DNA of 40,925 bases from a virus: IMG/VR virus record IMGVR_UViG_3300032050_000306, positions 1-40,925 of that record, one strand, 5' to 3'. The notes beneath the pieces were generated by a model that saw only the letters and a list, made by a program, of their open reading frames with translations, searched no databases and was not told the DNA's origin. Made by a program: the position numbers and the translations under genes. This document shows, in pieces, positions 1 through 8,235 of this stretch (the stretch's first letter is position 1; every line of letters starts with the position of its first letter).

Positions 1-2542
1 TAGAGTTTGCAATTCTTCTTGCAATTTGTCGAACTGAAATATTAAATGGGCGACCTTCAAACTTTCCAGTCACACCATTAATTTGTGTTCCACCTGCGAA
101 GTACTGGTTATTTATTTCATCTGCACCAGACCAACGAACTCTTCCGCCATTTTCTTGTAACACAGAGAATGGAACAGGTTTGTTTGATCCAGGTCTTCTG
201 AAGTTCAATGGCAATGCGTTTTTATTTACACCAGCGCCAGCGTTATTAAACTGATGTCCTAACGATTCAACAAGAGAACCGAAGTTAATGATTGTTGGAT
301 TTTTCAATGTTCTCTTGATCACTGATATTAATTCTTTCACCATATTAATTTGATTTGGATATCCAGCCAATGCAGCAACCATTTCTCCTTGGATAAAGTC
401 ATATGCTCTGAAAAATGATCTCAAATAAAATCTTGGACTGACTAACGTCGCGTCATAATTAAAGAATCCTTGCGCGTATGCGCGTGTGACCATCTGCGTA
501 CCAGCGCGAACGTCAAGTTGTATCGCTCGAATTAGATTGGTCGCATCCCTTCGTGTTAATGATTCCTGTAACTCAGTTCCAAAATCAATTACGTTTGGAT
601 TGACAACCGTCTCGTTTAATACATCATCAAATAGTGAATTGACCATCGCAGCTTGAGTTGGATGATCGTCCAACAAATCAACAAGCTCAGTTTGTAGATA
701 ATTCCATGTATGTTGGAACAGTGGTAACATGTATGTCGGAAATACATAAGCACCATTGTATTTAAAGAATCCTAATGCGAAGTTTTGAGTTTTATTCTGT
801 GTCCCATAGCGCACGTCAAGAGAAATAGCTGTGATTAAATTAGCAGCATCCCTTCTTGTGAATGTTTCTTGTAATTCTGTGCCGAACGGAACTTCAACTG
901 GAGATTGCATTGTGCTTTTAATTGCATCTACCAAACCCTCAACCATGTCTTGTTGAGCTGCGTATCCACTCAATGCTGTAACTAAGTTTGTTTTAAGATA
1001 ATCAAACGTCTGGAAAAATTCATCTAGAAGACTTGATGCGAAAACAAGATCGATATTTGAATCAAAAAATTCTAAAGCAAATGCTTGGCTATTTGATTGT
1101 GTTCCATCTTCAACGTCATCTGCTAATGCATCGATAAGAAATTGTGCGTCTCTACGAGTAAATGCTTCTTCTGCTGCAGTCCAAGAATATAAAGATCCTG
1201 GTGGATTCGTTGTTAAGTCTGTCCACATTCCATCAATTAAATTCGATGCTCTAATGATATCAGCAGCTGCAGCATTAGCAACAAGAGGCACTGATACGTT
1301 TGCTGCGATGACAGTATTAGAACTGGTGCTGGTGACATACGCTTCTAAGTTTGCCCACATTCCATCAATCAGATTTGAATACTGTATAATCTTTGCTGCA
1401 GGAACGGAAGCAACGAGAGGAACTATAACTTCTTCTGGAATGATTGAGATGAAATTATTTCCGAACTTAGTTTGAATTTGATATGTAATCAAATCATTCC
1501 ACATATCATTCGTTGTGTTCTGAGTTGTTGCAACATTGGCAAGTATGTCTGCAGCTGCAGTGTTTGCTATAATTGCAGCTGTATTCAACACAGTAACGGG
1601 AGAAACGACAGGTGTTGTTCCTCGCGCTCGCATGCTGATGTCGCCAAACTGAGTTCCACTATTGTTTAGCGTAATCTGACCGCCAGTCAATGCATAAAAT
1701 GATGCTCTTTGGAAAATACTAATCGAGCTGATTCCGTTAATACCTGCTCCGTTCTTAGCAACATATCCGAGACCATTTGGACTTCGTGGTGTCGCACCGA
1801 ATGCAAGCATGTATGGGAAGATACTGTTTGGATTGAGAATCGCACGATCAGCCAATAACATTCCACCACCTTTACCAACAAGTGGATTGCCGTTGGCTGG
1901 ATCTAATGGAGCAGCAATTTCAAATGCGTTGTAGTTGCTGACTTGACCACAATCTCGAATGTATGGAGAACGAAGAATCAATGCGCCTGGTTTAAATGCA
2001 ATCGCAAATCCACCATTGGGATCTTCGAAGTCATCAACTTCCATGTTTCGGAATGTGAATCCCTGTACATAAGATCCACTGTTAATGAGAAACATGTTCC
2101 TAAATTCTGCTCTACAATTTGCAGATGCATGAACTTCAGTTACATACTGACCACTGGCAGAAGTTATACCACATCTTGGTGGAACAACTAAATTGCCTTC
2201 TTCTTCATAAATTCCAGGATAGACTGAAACAGCGCATATATTCCCAGTTGCAGTTGTGAATGCATTTGCTAATTCAAGTCCCTTCTTAATTGTCAATACA
2301 GCAGAATATAAACTCTTTCCAGTATTATTATCATTTCCAGATTTAGAGACATAAAAAATATTTGATGTATTACCAGCTGGATCAATTGGTCTTCCTCGCC
2401 AATATCCATCTTGATCGACAACTTGACCCCAATTTATCACTTCGTATGAAGTGACGTTGGCGCTGATAATATTGATGAGATTACGATTCTCATCAATAAT
2501 ATCAATTATAGTTATATCTTCGTCGAAAGTCGGCTCAGACAT
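1..2542 (-). CDS. Large beta-helical appendage / structural protein, VrlC-like (partial)
   Basis: An open frame runs from the ATG at 2542 to the left edge without a stop; 847 residues are visible. Residues about 65-330 look like a right-handed parallel beta-helix of the pectate-lyase type: NIFYVSKSGNDNNTGKSLYS, AVSVYPGIYEEEGNLVVPPR, FLINSGSYVQGFTFRN, ALILRSPYIRDCGQ. The wording resembles VrlC-type structural proteins of T4-like cyanophages (from memory). Next come two similar segments sharing SNLIDGMW. Three tandem repeats of about 100 residues then follow, each opening with (F/L)TRRDAxxLI (about 461, 561 and 662). The final visible part is FNNAGAGVNKNALPLNFRRP. No enzyme residues are evident. 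A whisker or side-fibre role is inferred. It has its own late promoter. Confidence 0.75.
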   Translation of the reverse strand, partial: MSEPTFDEDITIIDIIDENRNLINIISANVTSYEVINWGQVVDQDGYWRGRPIDPAGNTSNIFYVSKSGNDNNTGKSLYSAVLTIKKGLELANAFTTATGNICAVSVYPGIYEEEGNLVVPPRCGITSASGQYVTEVHASANCRAEFRNMFLINSGSYVQGFTFRNMEVDDFEDPNGGFAIAFKPGALILRSPYIRDCGQVSNYNAFEIAAPLDPANGNPLVGKGGGMLLADRAILNPNSIFPYMLAFGATPRSPNGLGYVAKNGAGINGISSISIFQRASFYALTGGQITLNNSGTQFGDISMRARGTTPVVSPVTVLNTAAIIANTAAADILANVATTQNTTNDMWNDLITYQIQTKFGNNFISIIPEEVIVPLVASVPAAKIIQYSNLIDGMWANLEAYVTSTSSNTVIAANVSVPLVANAAAADIIRASNLIDGMWTDLTTNPPGSLYSWTAAEEAFTRRDAQFLIDALADDVEDGTQSNSQAFALEFFDSNIDLVFASSLLDEFFQTFDYLKTNLVTALSGYAAQQDMVEGLVDAIKSTMQSPVEVPFGTELQETFTRRDAANLITAISLDVRYGTQNKTQNFALGFFKYNGAYVFPTYMLPLFQHTWNYLQTELVDLLDDHPTQAAMVNSLFDDVLNETVVNPNVIDFGTELQESLTRRDATNLIRAIQLDVRAGTQMVTRAYAQGFFNYDATLVSPRFYLRSFFRAYDFIQGEMVAALAGYPNQINMVKELISVIKRTLKNPTIINFGSLVESLGHQFNNAGAGVNKNALPLNFRRPGSNKPVPFSVLQENGGRVRWSGADEINNQYFAGGTQINGVTGKFEGRPFNISVRQIARRIANS
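260..1165 (-). repeat. Three tandem repeats of about 100 residues in the appendage protein
   Basis: The units start at about residues 461, 561 and 662 (period 100-101). Each has TRRDAxxLI, DVxxGTQ, a helix-rich middle and an ending FGTELQE or FGSLVES. They are well diverged in DNA. Confidence 0.75.
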
Positions 2543-2551
2543 TTATGTATC

Positions 2552-2568
2552 CATAGAGTTTCTCTATG
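2552..2568 (-). other. Perfect 7-bp hairpin between late promoter and start codon
   Basis: CATAGAG, a three-base loop, then CTCTATG. There is no following T-run, so it is not a classical terminator. The late transcript would start within it, so the full stem forms only in read-through RNA from upstream. Confidence 0.5.
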
Positions 2569-2576
2569 TATTTATA
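2569..2576 (-). promoter_or_regulatory. T4-type late promoter of the left-edge appendage gene
   Basis: The minus strand reads TATAAATA, exact to the T4 late octamer, 27 bases before the ATG at 2542. Its internal TAA (2574-2572) is the stop codon of the GT2-methyltransferase gene. Confidence 0.8.
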
Positions 2577-3840
2577 TCTTTAATAGATGTGGAAGCCTCG
2601 GACCATCTTTAACGGCAACCAACCATGCACTTGTCACAAGAACCTGCAGGTTTTTCATCCAATCGTTCGGATAGTATGTTAATTTCCTAAACTCTTGGAA
2701 ACGAATTGTTGTATTGTCGATAAATTGCGCCAGATAGGCATCGGTATAATATAAGAAACTGTTTTCATTCCAGTAACTCACGTGTGTTGGGTCTTGGAAA
2801 GCGCCACGACCATCGGTGCTTGGGATCTCAATAAACGCCCAACCACCATGAGCAAGAACGCGATGAATCTCTCCCATAATTTTAGTTTTGTCATAAAGAT
2901 GTTCTAAAATATGGCTCGCATTTAATACGCCAACAGAATTATCTGGAAGTGGAATACCATCGTTCAAATCATGGACATAATCTGATCCTTCGCGAAGATC
3001 GACAGTTGTGTAACCAGGATATGGGTTGATGCCACCACCAATATCTACTAACATCAGACCTTTATCTTTCGCATCTTTTTCTGCCAATTCTCGAGCATAT
3101 TGCCCAAAGAGTTCAACGGTTTTTGTTTGAATTGCTTGATTTCTTTCTAACCAAGTGTTATCGCCCGTTACTCTATAGATGTACAGAACTTCATTAATGT
3201 GATGCATTTTAGTTGCAAGATAAGTGCGAATCATAAGTTCATGGTCGTCGCAAATAGAAAGTTCAGGATTATGACCACCAATTGAATCATAAATTGATTT
3301 TCTCCATGCGCGCACGTGATCGGGGGCATACCAAATATACGAAACTGAATGGCTACTCGGCGGGAAACTATTCATCGCGATTAATTCTTTTCCTTTCCAA
3401 TCGAATTTACGATGACTCCAACCATATGCCTCGCCGTAAGGAACAAATTCATCTCTCATATGAAGAATTGCATTATCGCTATAAACGAAACCAACATCAT
3501 CATTTTGAAATGCTTCGTTCAATTTTTGTAAACAATTTGATGTTAGAAGATCATCATGATCAACTTCAACAAGAATATCACCAGATCCTATACTAAATGC
3601 AGCGTTTTTGATTGCACCAATATTTGTATTTTCATCCAATGATTGAAAAATTACAACTTTCGGATTGCGTTTAATTTTATCTGGAATATGATCAACCAAA
3701 CATCCATTATTTAAAAACAAAATCCATTCCCAATTACTATGTGTTTGATTTTCTATTGTATCATATAATTCTAAAAGATGTGGGATGTTTTTTGGACTAT
3801 GTTCTGGTGTTATTAAACTGAATTTTAAATTTTTAAACAT
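2572..3840 (-). CDS. Fusion: GT2 glycosyltransferase and SAM-dependent methyltransferase
   Basis: This is a 422-residue two-domain protein. Residues 1-235 are a GT2 domain: FSLITPEHSPKNIPHLLELY, NWEWILFLNNG, GAIKNAAFSIGSGDILVEVD with DHD at 94-96, FVYSDNAI, and SICDDHELMIRTYLATK. Residues about 258-400 are a class I methyltransferase: LVDIGGGINPYPGYTTVDLR (SAM-binding loop and acidic strand end), NASHILEHLYDK, IMGEIHRVLAHGGWAFIEIP. Such fusions could add a sugar and then O-methylate it, capping a glycan. It is the last gene of the second modification block. Its TAA stop is embedded in the late promoter of the next gene. Confidence 0.85.
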   Translation of the reverse strand: MFKNLKFSLITPEHSPKNIPHLLELYDTIENQTHSNWEWILFLNNGCLVDHIPDKIKRNPKVVIFQSLDENTNIGAIKNAAFSIGSGDILVEVDHDDLLTSNCLQKLNEAFQNDDVGFVYSDNAILHMRDEFVPYGEAYGWSHRKFDWKGKELIAMNSFPPSSHSVSYIWYAPDHVRAWRKSIYDSIGGHNPELSICDDHELMIRTYLATKMHHINEVLYIYRVTGDNTWLERNQAIQTKTVELFGQYARELAEKDAKDKGLMLVDIGGGINPYPGYTTVDLREGSDYVHDLNDGIPLPDNSVGVLNASHILEHLYDKTKIMGEIHRVLAHGGWAFIEIPSTDGRGAFQDPTHVSYWNENSFLYYTDAYLAQFIDNTTIRFQEFRKLTYYPNDWMKNLQVLVTSAWLVAVKDGPRLPHLLKI

Positions 3841-4594
3841 ATCGAAGCCTCATCAAATGATTTTCTGTAGATTGAACTATATCAGCATATGGTGGATCAA
3901 TATCGTGCAGATATTGATTTAACCCGCTCTGATAATAAGAATAAAAATTTGGATTGCCAGAACCAATCCATAGTTCACATAACCATGGTTGCCAACCAAC
4001 ATCTTGATAGCAATAAAGTGGATCTAATTTTTTAATATATTCCGCATTAGCCCACCAAAAATGCCCCTGATAGTGTGGTGCTCTAAAATGAACTACACCA
4101 TTACCATATACAGCATCTTCCACGAGATCTGTACCAACACAGTCATAATAATTTAAAAGCTCAATGCTTTGTCTCCAATTTCTAATAACCAGAGCCTCCA
4201 TGTATTTTCGCCATTTATATTTTCTTGCATACCATTCTGGATTATGGTAATGCGTAACTCCATGAGATCCAAAAAACAAAATTTTGTATTCTGGATTCGC
4301 ATGAGCAAATGTCCAAATTTTTTGTTGAGTTGAATTTAAATGATTGTACTTTTTACTATTAGTTGATTTAAATTCTTCTTTGCTTCGATAATAAACCAAA
4401 TTATTAGTCTTATCGGGAATTTCTTCAATTGGAATATATTCTAGTGGATCACTATCAAAAAATATATCAATAAATTGTATATTATCATACAAACCACAAT
4501 CTCTAAGAACATTCATCTGATCCTGGAAAAAATGTTCTTTCCAATTCGGATTTCCAAAACTTCCAAGAGCATAAAAAACTGCTAACTTATCCAT
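3833..4594 (-). CDS. Probable glycosyltransferase
   Basis: This 253-residue protein starts KLAVFYALGSFGNPNWKEHF and has a central helix-rich part (RKYMEALVIRNWRQSIELLN). It also has the segment HFRAPHYQGHFWWANAEYIK (about 170-189). An HF..GHFWWA pattern followed by YIKKL is common in small cytoplasmic glycosyltransferases of phages and capsule clusters; the Trp-rich strand lies near the acceptor site. No clear DxD motif is visible; DIFFDSD near residues 43-49 is a candidate. It lies between the fusion enzyme and the GT2-methyltransferase gene and overlaps the latter by 8 bases, which supports a sugar-related role. The call is less certain than for its neighbours. Confidence 0.6.
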   Translation of the reverse strand: MDKLAVFYALGSFGNPNWKEHFFQDQMNVLRDCGLYDNIQFIDIFFDSDPLEYIPIEEIPDKTNNLVYYRSKEEFKSTNSKKYNHLNSTQQKIWTFAHANPEYKILFFGSHGVTHYHNPEWYARKYKWRKYMEALVIRNWRQSIELLNYYDCVGTDLVEDAVYGNGVVHFRAPHYQGHFWWANAEYIKKLDPLYCYQDVGWQPWLCELWIGSGNPNFYSYYQSGLNQYLHDIDPPYADIVQSTENHLMRLRYV

Positions 4595-4606
4595 AATTGC
4601 ACCATT

Positions 4607-6325
4607 TCAATCAAAGAAAAATAAATGAGTTAACCTTCCAGTTTCTGGGGTTGTTCCAAAATAGGGACCTGCTGAATGTATATGCATAGCATCCATTATC
4701 ACTAGTCTATTATATACGTTTCCTGCTGAATCTACAAGATGAAATTTGGTTGAATCATAAAATCCACTGGAAAACGCTTCATCAATTAGAGCATTCCCTT
4801 GAGAATAATGATTGGCACCGTTGATTTTAGACTTGTGTAATCGCGTTCCACTTTCAAGTGGTGCATTTGGCGTCAAATAAATCATCGCTGCCCATTTCTG
4901 AACATCATGATGATATACTTGCATATCATTAGCGGTTGTTATTTGAAACACACCATTCATATCATATTCATTCCAACGATAAATCTTTTCACCCATAATG
5001 TTTTCAAATGCGCGCTTCATCGCTTCAGTTCGATATGATCTTGTTGTTCGTAATCCTTTATACCATCGAATGTCTTCTTTGAAGTCTTGTTTCAAAGCAA
5101 ACTCACGAATCTCATCTGGGTTATCATAAAAGTTATCAACGATAAACATTCTCTTTGTTGTTGATTTTTTTACATTGAAAACTTTCAGGATATTTTCTTC
5201 TTTATTTTGGTCATCAGATAACCTTTTTGAACGAATGAACAATTCTTGAACTCGTTGTTGTTCGCTATCAACATAAATAGATTGATCGATAAAAAGATTA
5301 CAATTAGGAAATGGGATTTTTCTTTCTGGGTCCATCATTCTAATTGCAATTTCATGCATCTTATCGTATTTCTGAAACTTTTCATAGACTCTAGCTGCAC
5401 CGAATAGATGTTCATTTCTAGGCGAACAGAATTGTTCAGCATATTCAAACATCGTTAGTGCTGATGCGTCATCACCAATATACTCATATGCCTCTCCAGC
5501 CAAAACTAATGAAATGTATGACATCTCATTGTGATATGGTCCACTTTGATGCATATATTTAACATATTCTGTTAAATAAAATATGCATCTTCTTGCATAT
5601 TCAAATTGTTGTGGTTTCTTTAATGGAAAGAACTCGCCTTTATATGTGTCGTTATAACTTTTGCCAATATACCAGAAATGATATAAGTCAGTTAACATTG
5701 TATTTTCGCGTAGAAGTTTCTCTTCTAACACCAATGCATGAGATGCAAACTTAGTTGGGACTGTCCAGCTTTCTCCGATGTTATACCCAATCTGTCTGAA
5801 TGATTTTGGTAGATCAACTCTTTGAAATCCTTCACCAACATCAGGATCAACTAAGCGAATTGTTTCATGCGCATCATCATGATTGAATCGCCACTTTAAT
5901 TTGGAATTCCACATCCATGCTCTATGGTAAATGCAATTACCAGTGATTGCAGTTATGTGAAATGATTGAATGCTTTTATCATCTAGTAAAGACCAATCAA
6001 AATCAGGATCAACTTCAAGAACTTCGTCGCAATCCATCTTAAGAATCCAATCACATCCATGATCAGTTTGTTCTTGGCAATATTGAATTAAATGGTCGCG
6101 ATTCCAACCAAACCCAATCCATCCTTCTTCAACTTCATAGATAACGCCAGGGAGATTATTATCTTCCAAAAATTTTCTAGCGATTTCGTCTGAACCATCT
6201 GTTGATCCGTTATTTTGCATGACATAATAATCAACATAAGGTTTACATGATTCTAACATGGTTGGTAGACCACGAGCCTCATTTTTGAACATCGTGATCA
6301 TTACAATTTTCGCTTTCTTATTCAT
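4607..6325 (-). CDS. Fusion: GT2 glycosyltransferase, TPR-like linker and 2OG oxygenase-like domain
   Basis: The protein has 572 residues from the ATG at 6325. Residues about 5-210 are a GT2 domain: VMITMFKNEARGLPTMLESC, QNNGSTDGSDEIA, and KMDCDEVLE with the DxD motif at about 98-100. Residues about 260-345 are helical, with TPR-like pairs (AGEAYEYIGDDASALTMFEY, then LFGAARVYEKFQKYDKM). Residues about 385-572 resemble DUF6445, a jelly-roll oxygenase-like family: FIVDNFYDNPDEIREFAL, VYHHDVQKWAAMIYLTP (His472-x-Asp474), a late His in HIHSAGPYFG and Arg564 near the end. Sugar transfer and hydroxylation on one chain recall PLOD3 and mimivirus L230, which modify collagen lysines, although the domain families differ. 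Metal-dependent activity of the C-terminal half is inferred. Confidence 0.82.
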   Translation of the reverse strand: MNKKAKIVMITMFKNEARGLPTMLESCKPYVDYYVMQNNGSTDGSDEIARKFLEDNNLPGVIYEVEEGWIGFGWNRDHLIQYCQEQTDHGCDWILKMDCDEVLEVDPDFDWSLLDDKSIQSFHITAITGNCIYHRAWMWNSKLKWRFNHDDAHETIRLVDPDVGEGFQRVDLPKSFRQIGYNIGESWTVPTKFASHALVLEEKLLRENTMLTDLYHFWYIGKSYNDTYKGEFFPLKKPQQFEYARRCIFYLTEYVKYMHQSGPYHNEMSYISLVLAGEAYEYIGDDASALTMFEYAEQFCSPRNEHLFGAARVYEKFQKYDKMHEIAIRMMDPERKIPFPNCNLFIDQSIYVDSEQQRVQELFIRSKRLSDDQNKEENILKVFNVKKSTTKRMFIVDNFYDNPDEIREFALKQDFKEDIRWYKGLRTTRSYRTEAMKRAFENIMGEKIYRWNEYDMNGVFQITTANDMQVYHHDVQKWAAMIYLTPNAPLESGTRLHKSKINGANHYSQGNALIDEAFSSGFYDSTKFHLVDSAGNVYNRLVIMDAMHIHSAGPYFGTTPETGRLTHLFFFD

Positions 6326-6327
6326 CA

Positions 6328-6903
6328 TCATCTCCACTTGGGACCTTCAAACCAAGCAGCAATACTGTATCGTTTTCCCCTAATAACAGGCGTCACACGA
6401 TGTTTATAAAATGAAGGAAAATACAAAACAGTTCCTTGTATTCTCAAATCGGATTCTAATGGGCGACTGGTTGTGTCTTCAAATTCAAAATCGCCACCAG
6501 TGTAAGACTCAGGATCAGAAAGAGTAATGGTACATGAAAGTTTTCGATGAAAATCATTATCATTCATCCAAAGAACATCTTGATGCGTTCCATATTCGCC
6601 TCGATCAGATTCATCATACTCAGCGAATTGAATGAAATCTAATTTTGAAACGTGAACATTAAAAAATTCTCTGTTAGCGACGAGTTGAGTTTTCCATAGA
6701 ATATCAAATAGTTCTGTAAACCTAGAGTCATTTGCATATAGAAATCTGATTGTGCTTCTTCTCAAATCAGAAGTTACTTGTTGAGAACCATCTGGTAGAT
6801 AAGTTTTAGCTTGAAAAGATTCAACTGTAAGAGCATTGCGTATGGTTCGTTCACAAAATTCTTTGCTGAGGTATGATTTAAAATAACACCATTCACCTTT
6901 CAT
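6328..6903 (-). CDS. 2-oxoglutarate/Fe(II)-dependent oxygenase (PKHD type)
   Basis: This 191-residue protein is a single-domain oxygenase. Iron ligands are His107-x-Asp109 (GEYGTHQDVLW) and His168 (FPSFYKHRVTPV), and Arg178 (GKRYSIAAW) is the likely 2-oxoglutarate anchor. GGDFEFED (136-143) and the ending FEGPKWR match the PKHD group. The closest relative in the window is the oxygenase at 20329-20898. The gene has GGAG ahead of its ATG after a 38-base gap. Its stop overlaps the start region of the glycosyltransferase-oxygenase fusion, so the two are probably co-translated. The substrate is unknown. Confidence 0.88.
   Translation of the reverse strand: MKGEWCYFKSYLSKEFCERTIRNALTVESFQAKTYLPDGSQQVTSDLRRSTIRFLYANDSRFTELFDILWKTQLVANREFFNVHVSKLDFIQFAEYDESDRGEYGTHQDVLWMNDNDFHRKLSCTITLSDPESYTGGDFEFEDTTSRPLESDLRIQGTVLYFPSFYKHRVTPVIRGKRYSIAAWFEGPKWR
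6332..6335 (-). promoter_or_regulatory. Ribosome binding site that decides the fusion gene start
   Basis: GGAG on the minus strand lies 6 bases before the ATG at 6325. The alternative in-frame starts (GTG at 6337, ATG at 6331 and 6328) overlap it or are too close to it. Confidence 0.6.
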
Positions 6904-6941
6904 ATTATTCTCCTATAATATAAAGATCAAAACAAAAAATA

Positions 6942-7412
6942 TCAGGGGGAGTCTTTAGGATATTTAGCCTTGATTGCCTCGATCTTTGCTTGCATCGCAT
7001 CGCGATCTGCTCCACCTTTCCAATAAGCGTCTAATTGATTCGCTGGCGTTGGATATTCCATAGCACGCTTAGCGTAATAATCTGGATATGTTGGACATAC
7101 GATCTCTTCTCTTTGTATGTCAACAGTAATTATTTCATTAGGCTCAACAGTGAGTTCTCTTGTTTTTGGATTAAGATCATGCCATTGTTGTAATTTTGTC
7201 TCTATATCATTATATACTAATTGCTCTTTTAAAGCAATATAATCTCCAAATGACCCTGCATACGTTGGTGGCATATTCAAAGACCAATTAAATATTTCAT
7301 TTGTTACATTCAGAGTAACATTGGCGGAAGTGTATGTTATTTTTAAATGAATTGTTGTTCTATCATCATGATATCCACTAGGACCAATCCCTGTTAATTC
7401 AATAGTGTTCAC
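6942..7412 (-). CDS. Small tail-associated protein with XkdW-like C-terminus
   Basis: This 156-residue protein has a beta-rich first part (TTIHLKITYTSANVTLNV), a helical middle (YIALKEQLVYNDIETKLQQW) and a C-terminal segment, PTPANQLDAYWKGG, followed by AMQAKIEAIKAKYPK. That ending is a recurring signature at the C-terminus of small phage tail proteins (XkdW-like). In these the motif Y-P-x4-Q-L-D-x-x-(Y/W) is followed by a helix and KYPK. The function is not established; a tail or fibre accessory or assembly role is probable. It is placed inside a block of glycosyltransferases and oxygenases, so it could also be an accessory or substrate of them. Confidence 0.7.
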   Translation of the reverse strand: MNTIELTGIGPSGYHDDRTTIHLKITYTSANVTLNVTNEIFNWSLNMPPTYAGSFGDYIALKEQLVYNDIETKLQQWHDLNPKTRELTVEPNEIITVDIQREEIVCPTYPDYYAKRAMEYPTPANQLDAYWKGGADRDAMQAKIEAIKAKYPKDSP

Positions 7413-8223
7413 GACGTAGATTCTCCGTTACTTTTTCTGTTGACACCGCCCAGATTGAATCAATTCTTTTCTTGTCTCTCATCGTCAATCTTTCGGTGAT
7501 GGGGATTTTAGTGTAATAGTTATTTAGGTCAACATTTGGATGAGCTGTGTATTTTCCAGTGTAAACATCCATATGCAAACACTGAACGTCAGTATTCACC
7601 AGCAATCTGAAACCGTGTTTACGAAGGCGATGAACAAAGAAATTATCTTCGCCGATGAAAGGAATGTCTTTAATTCCGTTGGCAATACAGCAGAACGGAA
7701 GCTCAGGTTCTTCTTCATACATCTTGCGAAGAATACGAATAGGAATAAGCATACAATCCATGCCTGTTTGCCATGCTTCAAATACTTGACCTGGATCCAC
7801 ATTAGCAACTTTTATTGAGTTGTTATTCCTAACCATAACCATAGCATCGCTGAGTTTGATATAATAAACACCAGCAACAACAGCATCTGGATTTTCTTGT
7901 GACGTTTTATGCAGAACCTTAAATGCATCCCAAGGAGAAACAGTGTCGTCTCCAACGAAAAACAAATATTCAGCACCTTCAGTTTCTAATGCGCACTGAA
8001 TTAAATAATTTCTTGCGGCGTCAACTGCGAGATTAGTTGATTCTACATAACCTCGACTAAATCCAGTGAAATCTATATGAAGTCCAAGATGACCATCCAA
8101 CAATTGTGCTTGTGGACTCTCTTTTGATCTTCTTGGTTGAGCGACAATCACATAAGGTGCAATCGCAGCAGCTTCATCTTTAATATCGTGCAATGTTTGC
8201 ATCAATTTTTCTTTATTGTACAT
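7399..8223 (-). CDS. GT-A type glycosyltransferase
   Basis: This 274-residue protein has the GT2/GT-A layout. A helix-rich opening with RNYLIQCALETEGAEYLFFV leads into GDDTVSP (Asp92-Asp93), the likely metal and nucleotide-sugar site. DAVVAGVYYIKLS follows, then TGMDCMLIPIRIL and FIGEDNFFVHRLRKHGF (Glu192-Asp193, a catalytic-base-like ED pair). TDVQCLHM supplies a late His (217). GT-A enzymes transfer a sugar from a nucleotide-sugar donor; the acceptor is unknown. The start has AGGTGG upstream. It opens the second modification block immediately after the propeller genes and overlaps the next gene by 14 bases. Confidence 0.82.
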   Translation of the reverse strand: MYNKEKLMQTLHDIKDEAAAIAPYVIVAQPRRSKESPQAQLLDGHLGLHIDFTGFSRGYVESTNLAVDAARNYLIQCALETEGAEYLFFVGDDTVSPWDAFKVLHKTSQENPDAVVAGVYYIKLSDAMVMVRNNNSIKVANVDPGQVFEAWQTGMDCMLIPIRILRKMYEEEPELPFCCIANGIKDIPFIGEDNFFVHRLRKHGFRLLVNTDVQCLHMDVYTGKYTAHPNVDLNNYYTKIPITERLTMRDKKRIDSIWAVSTEKVTENLRREHY

Positions 8224-8235
8224 AATTTTCCACCT

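Noticed and set aside
1254-2191. Several short frames on both strands near the left edge
   Set aside because: A single uninterrupted minus frame from 2542 to the edge covers them and encodes coherent beta-helix and repeat sequence, in frame across three 100-residue repeats.
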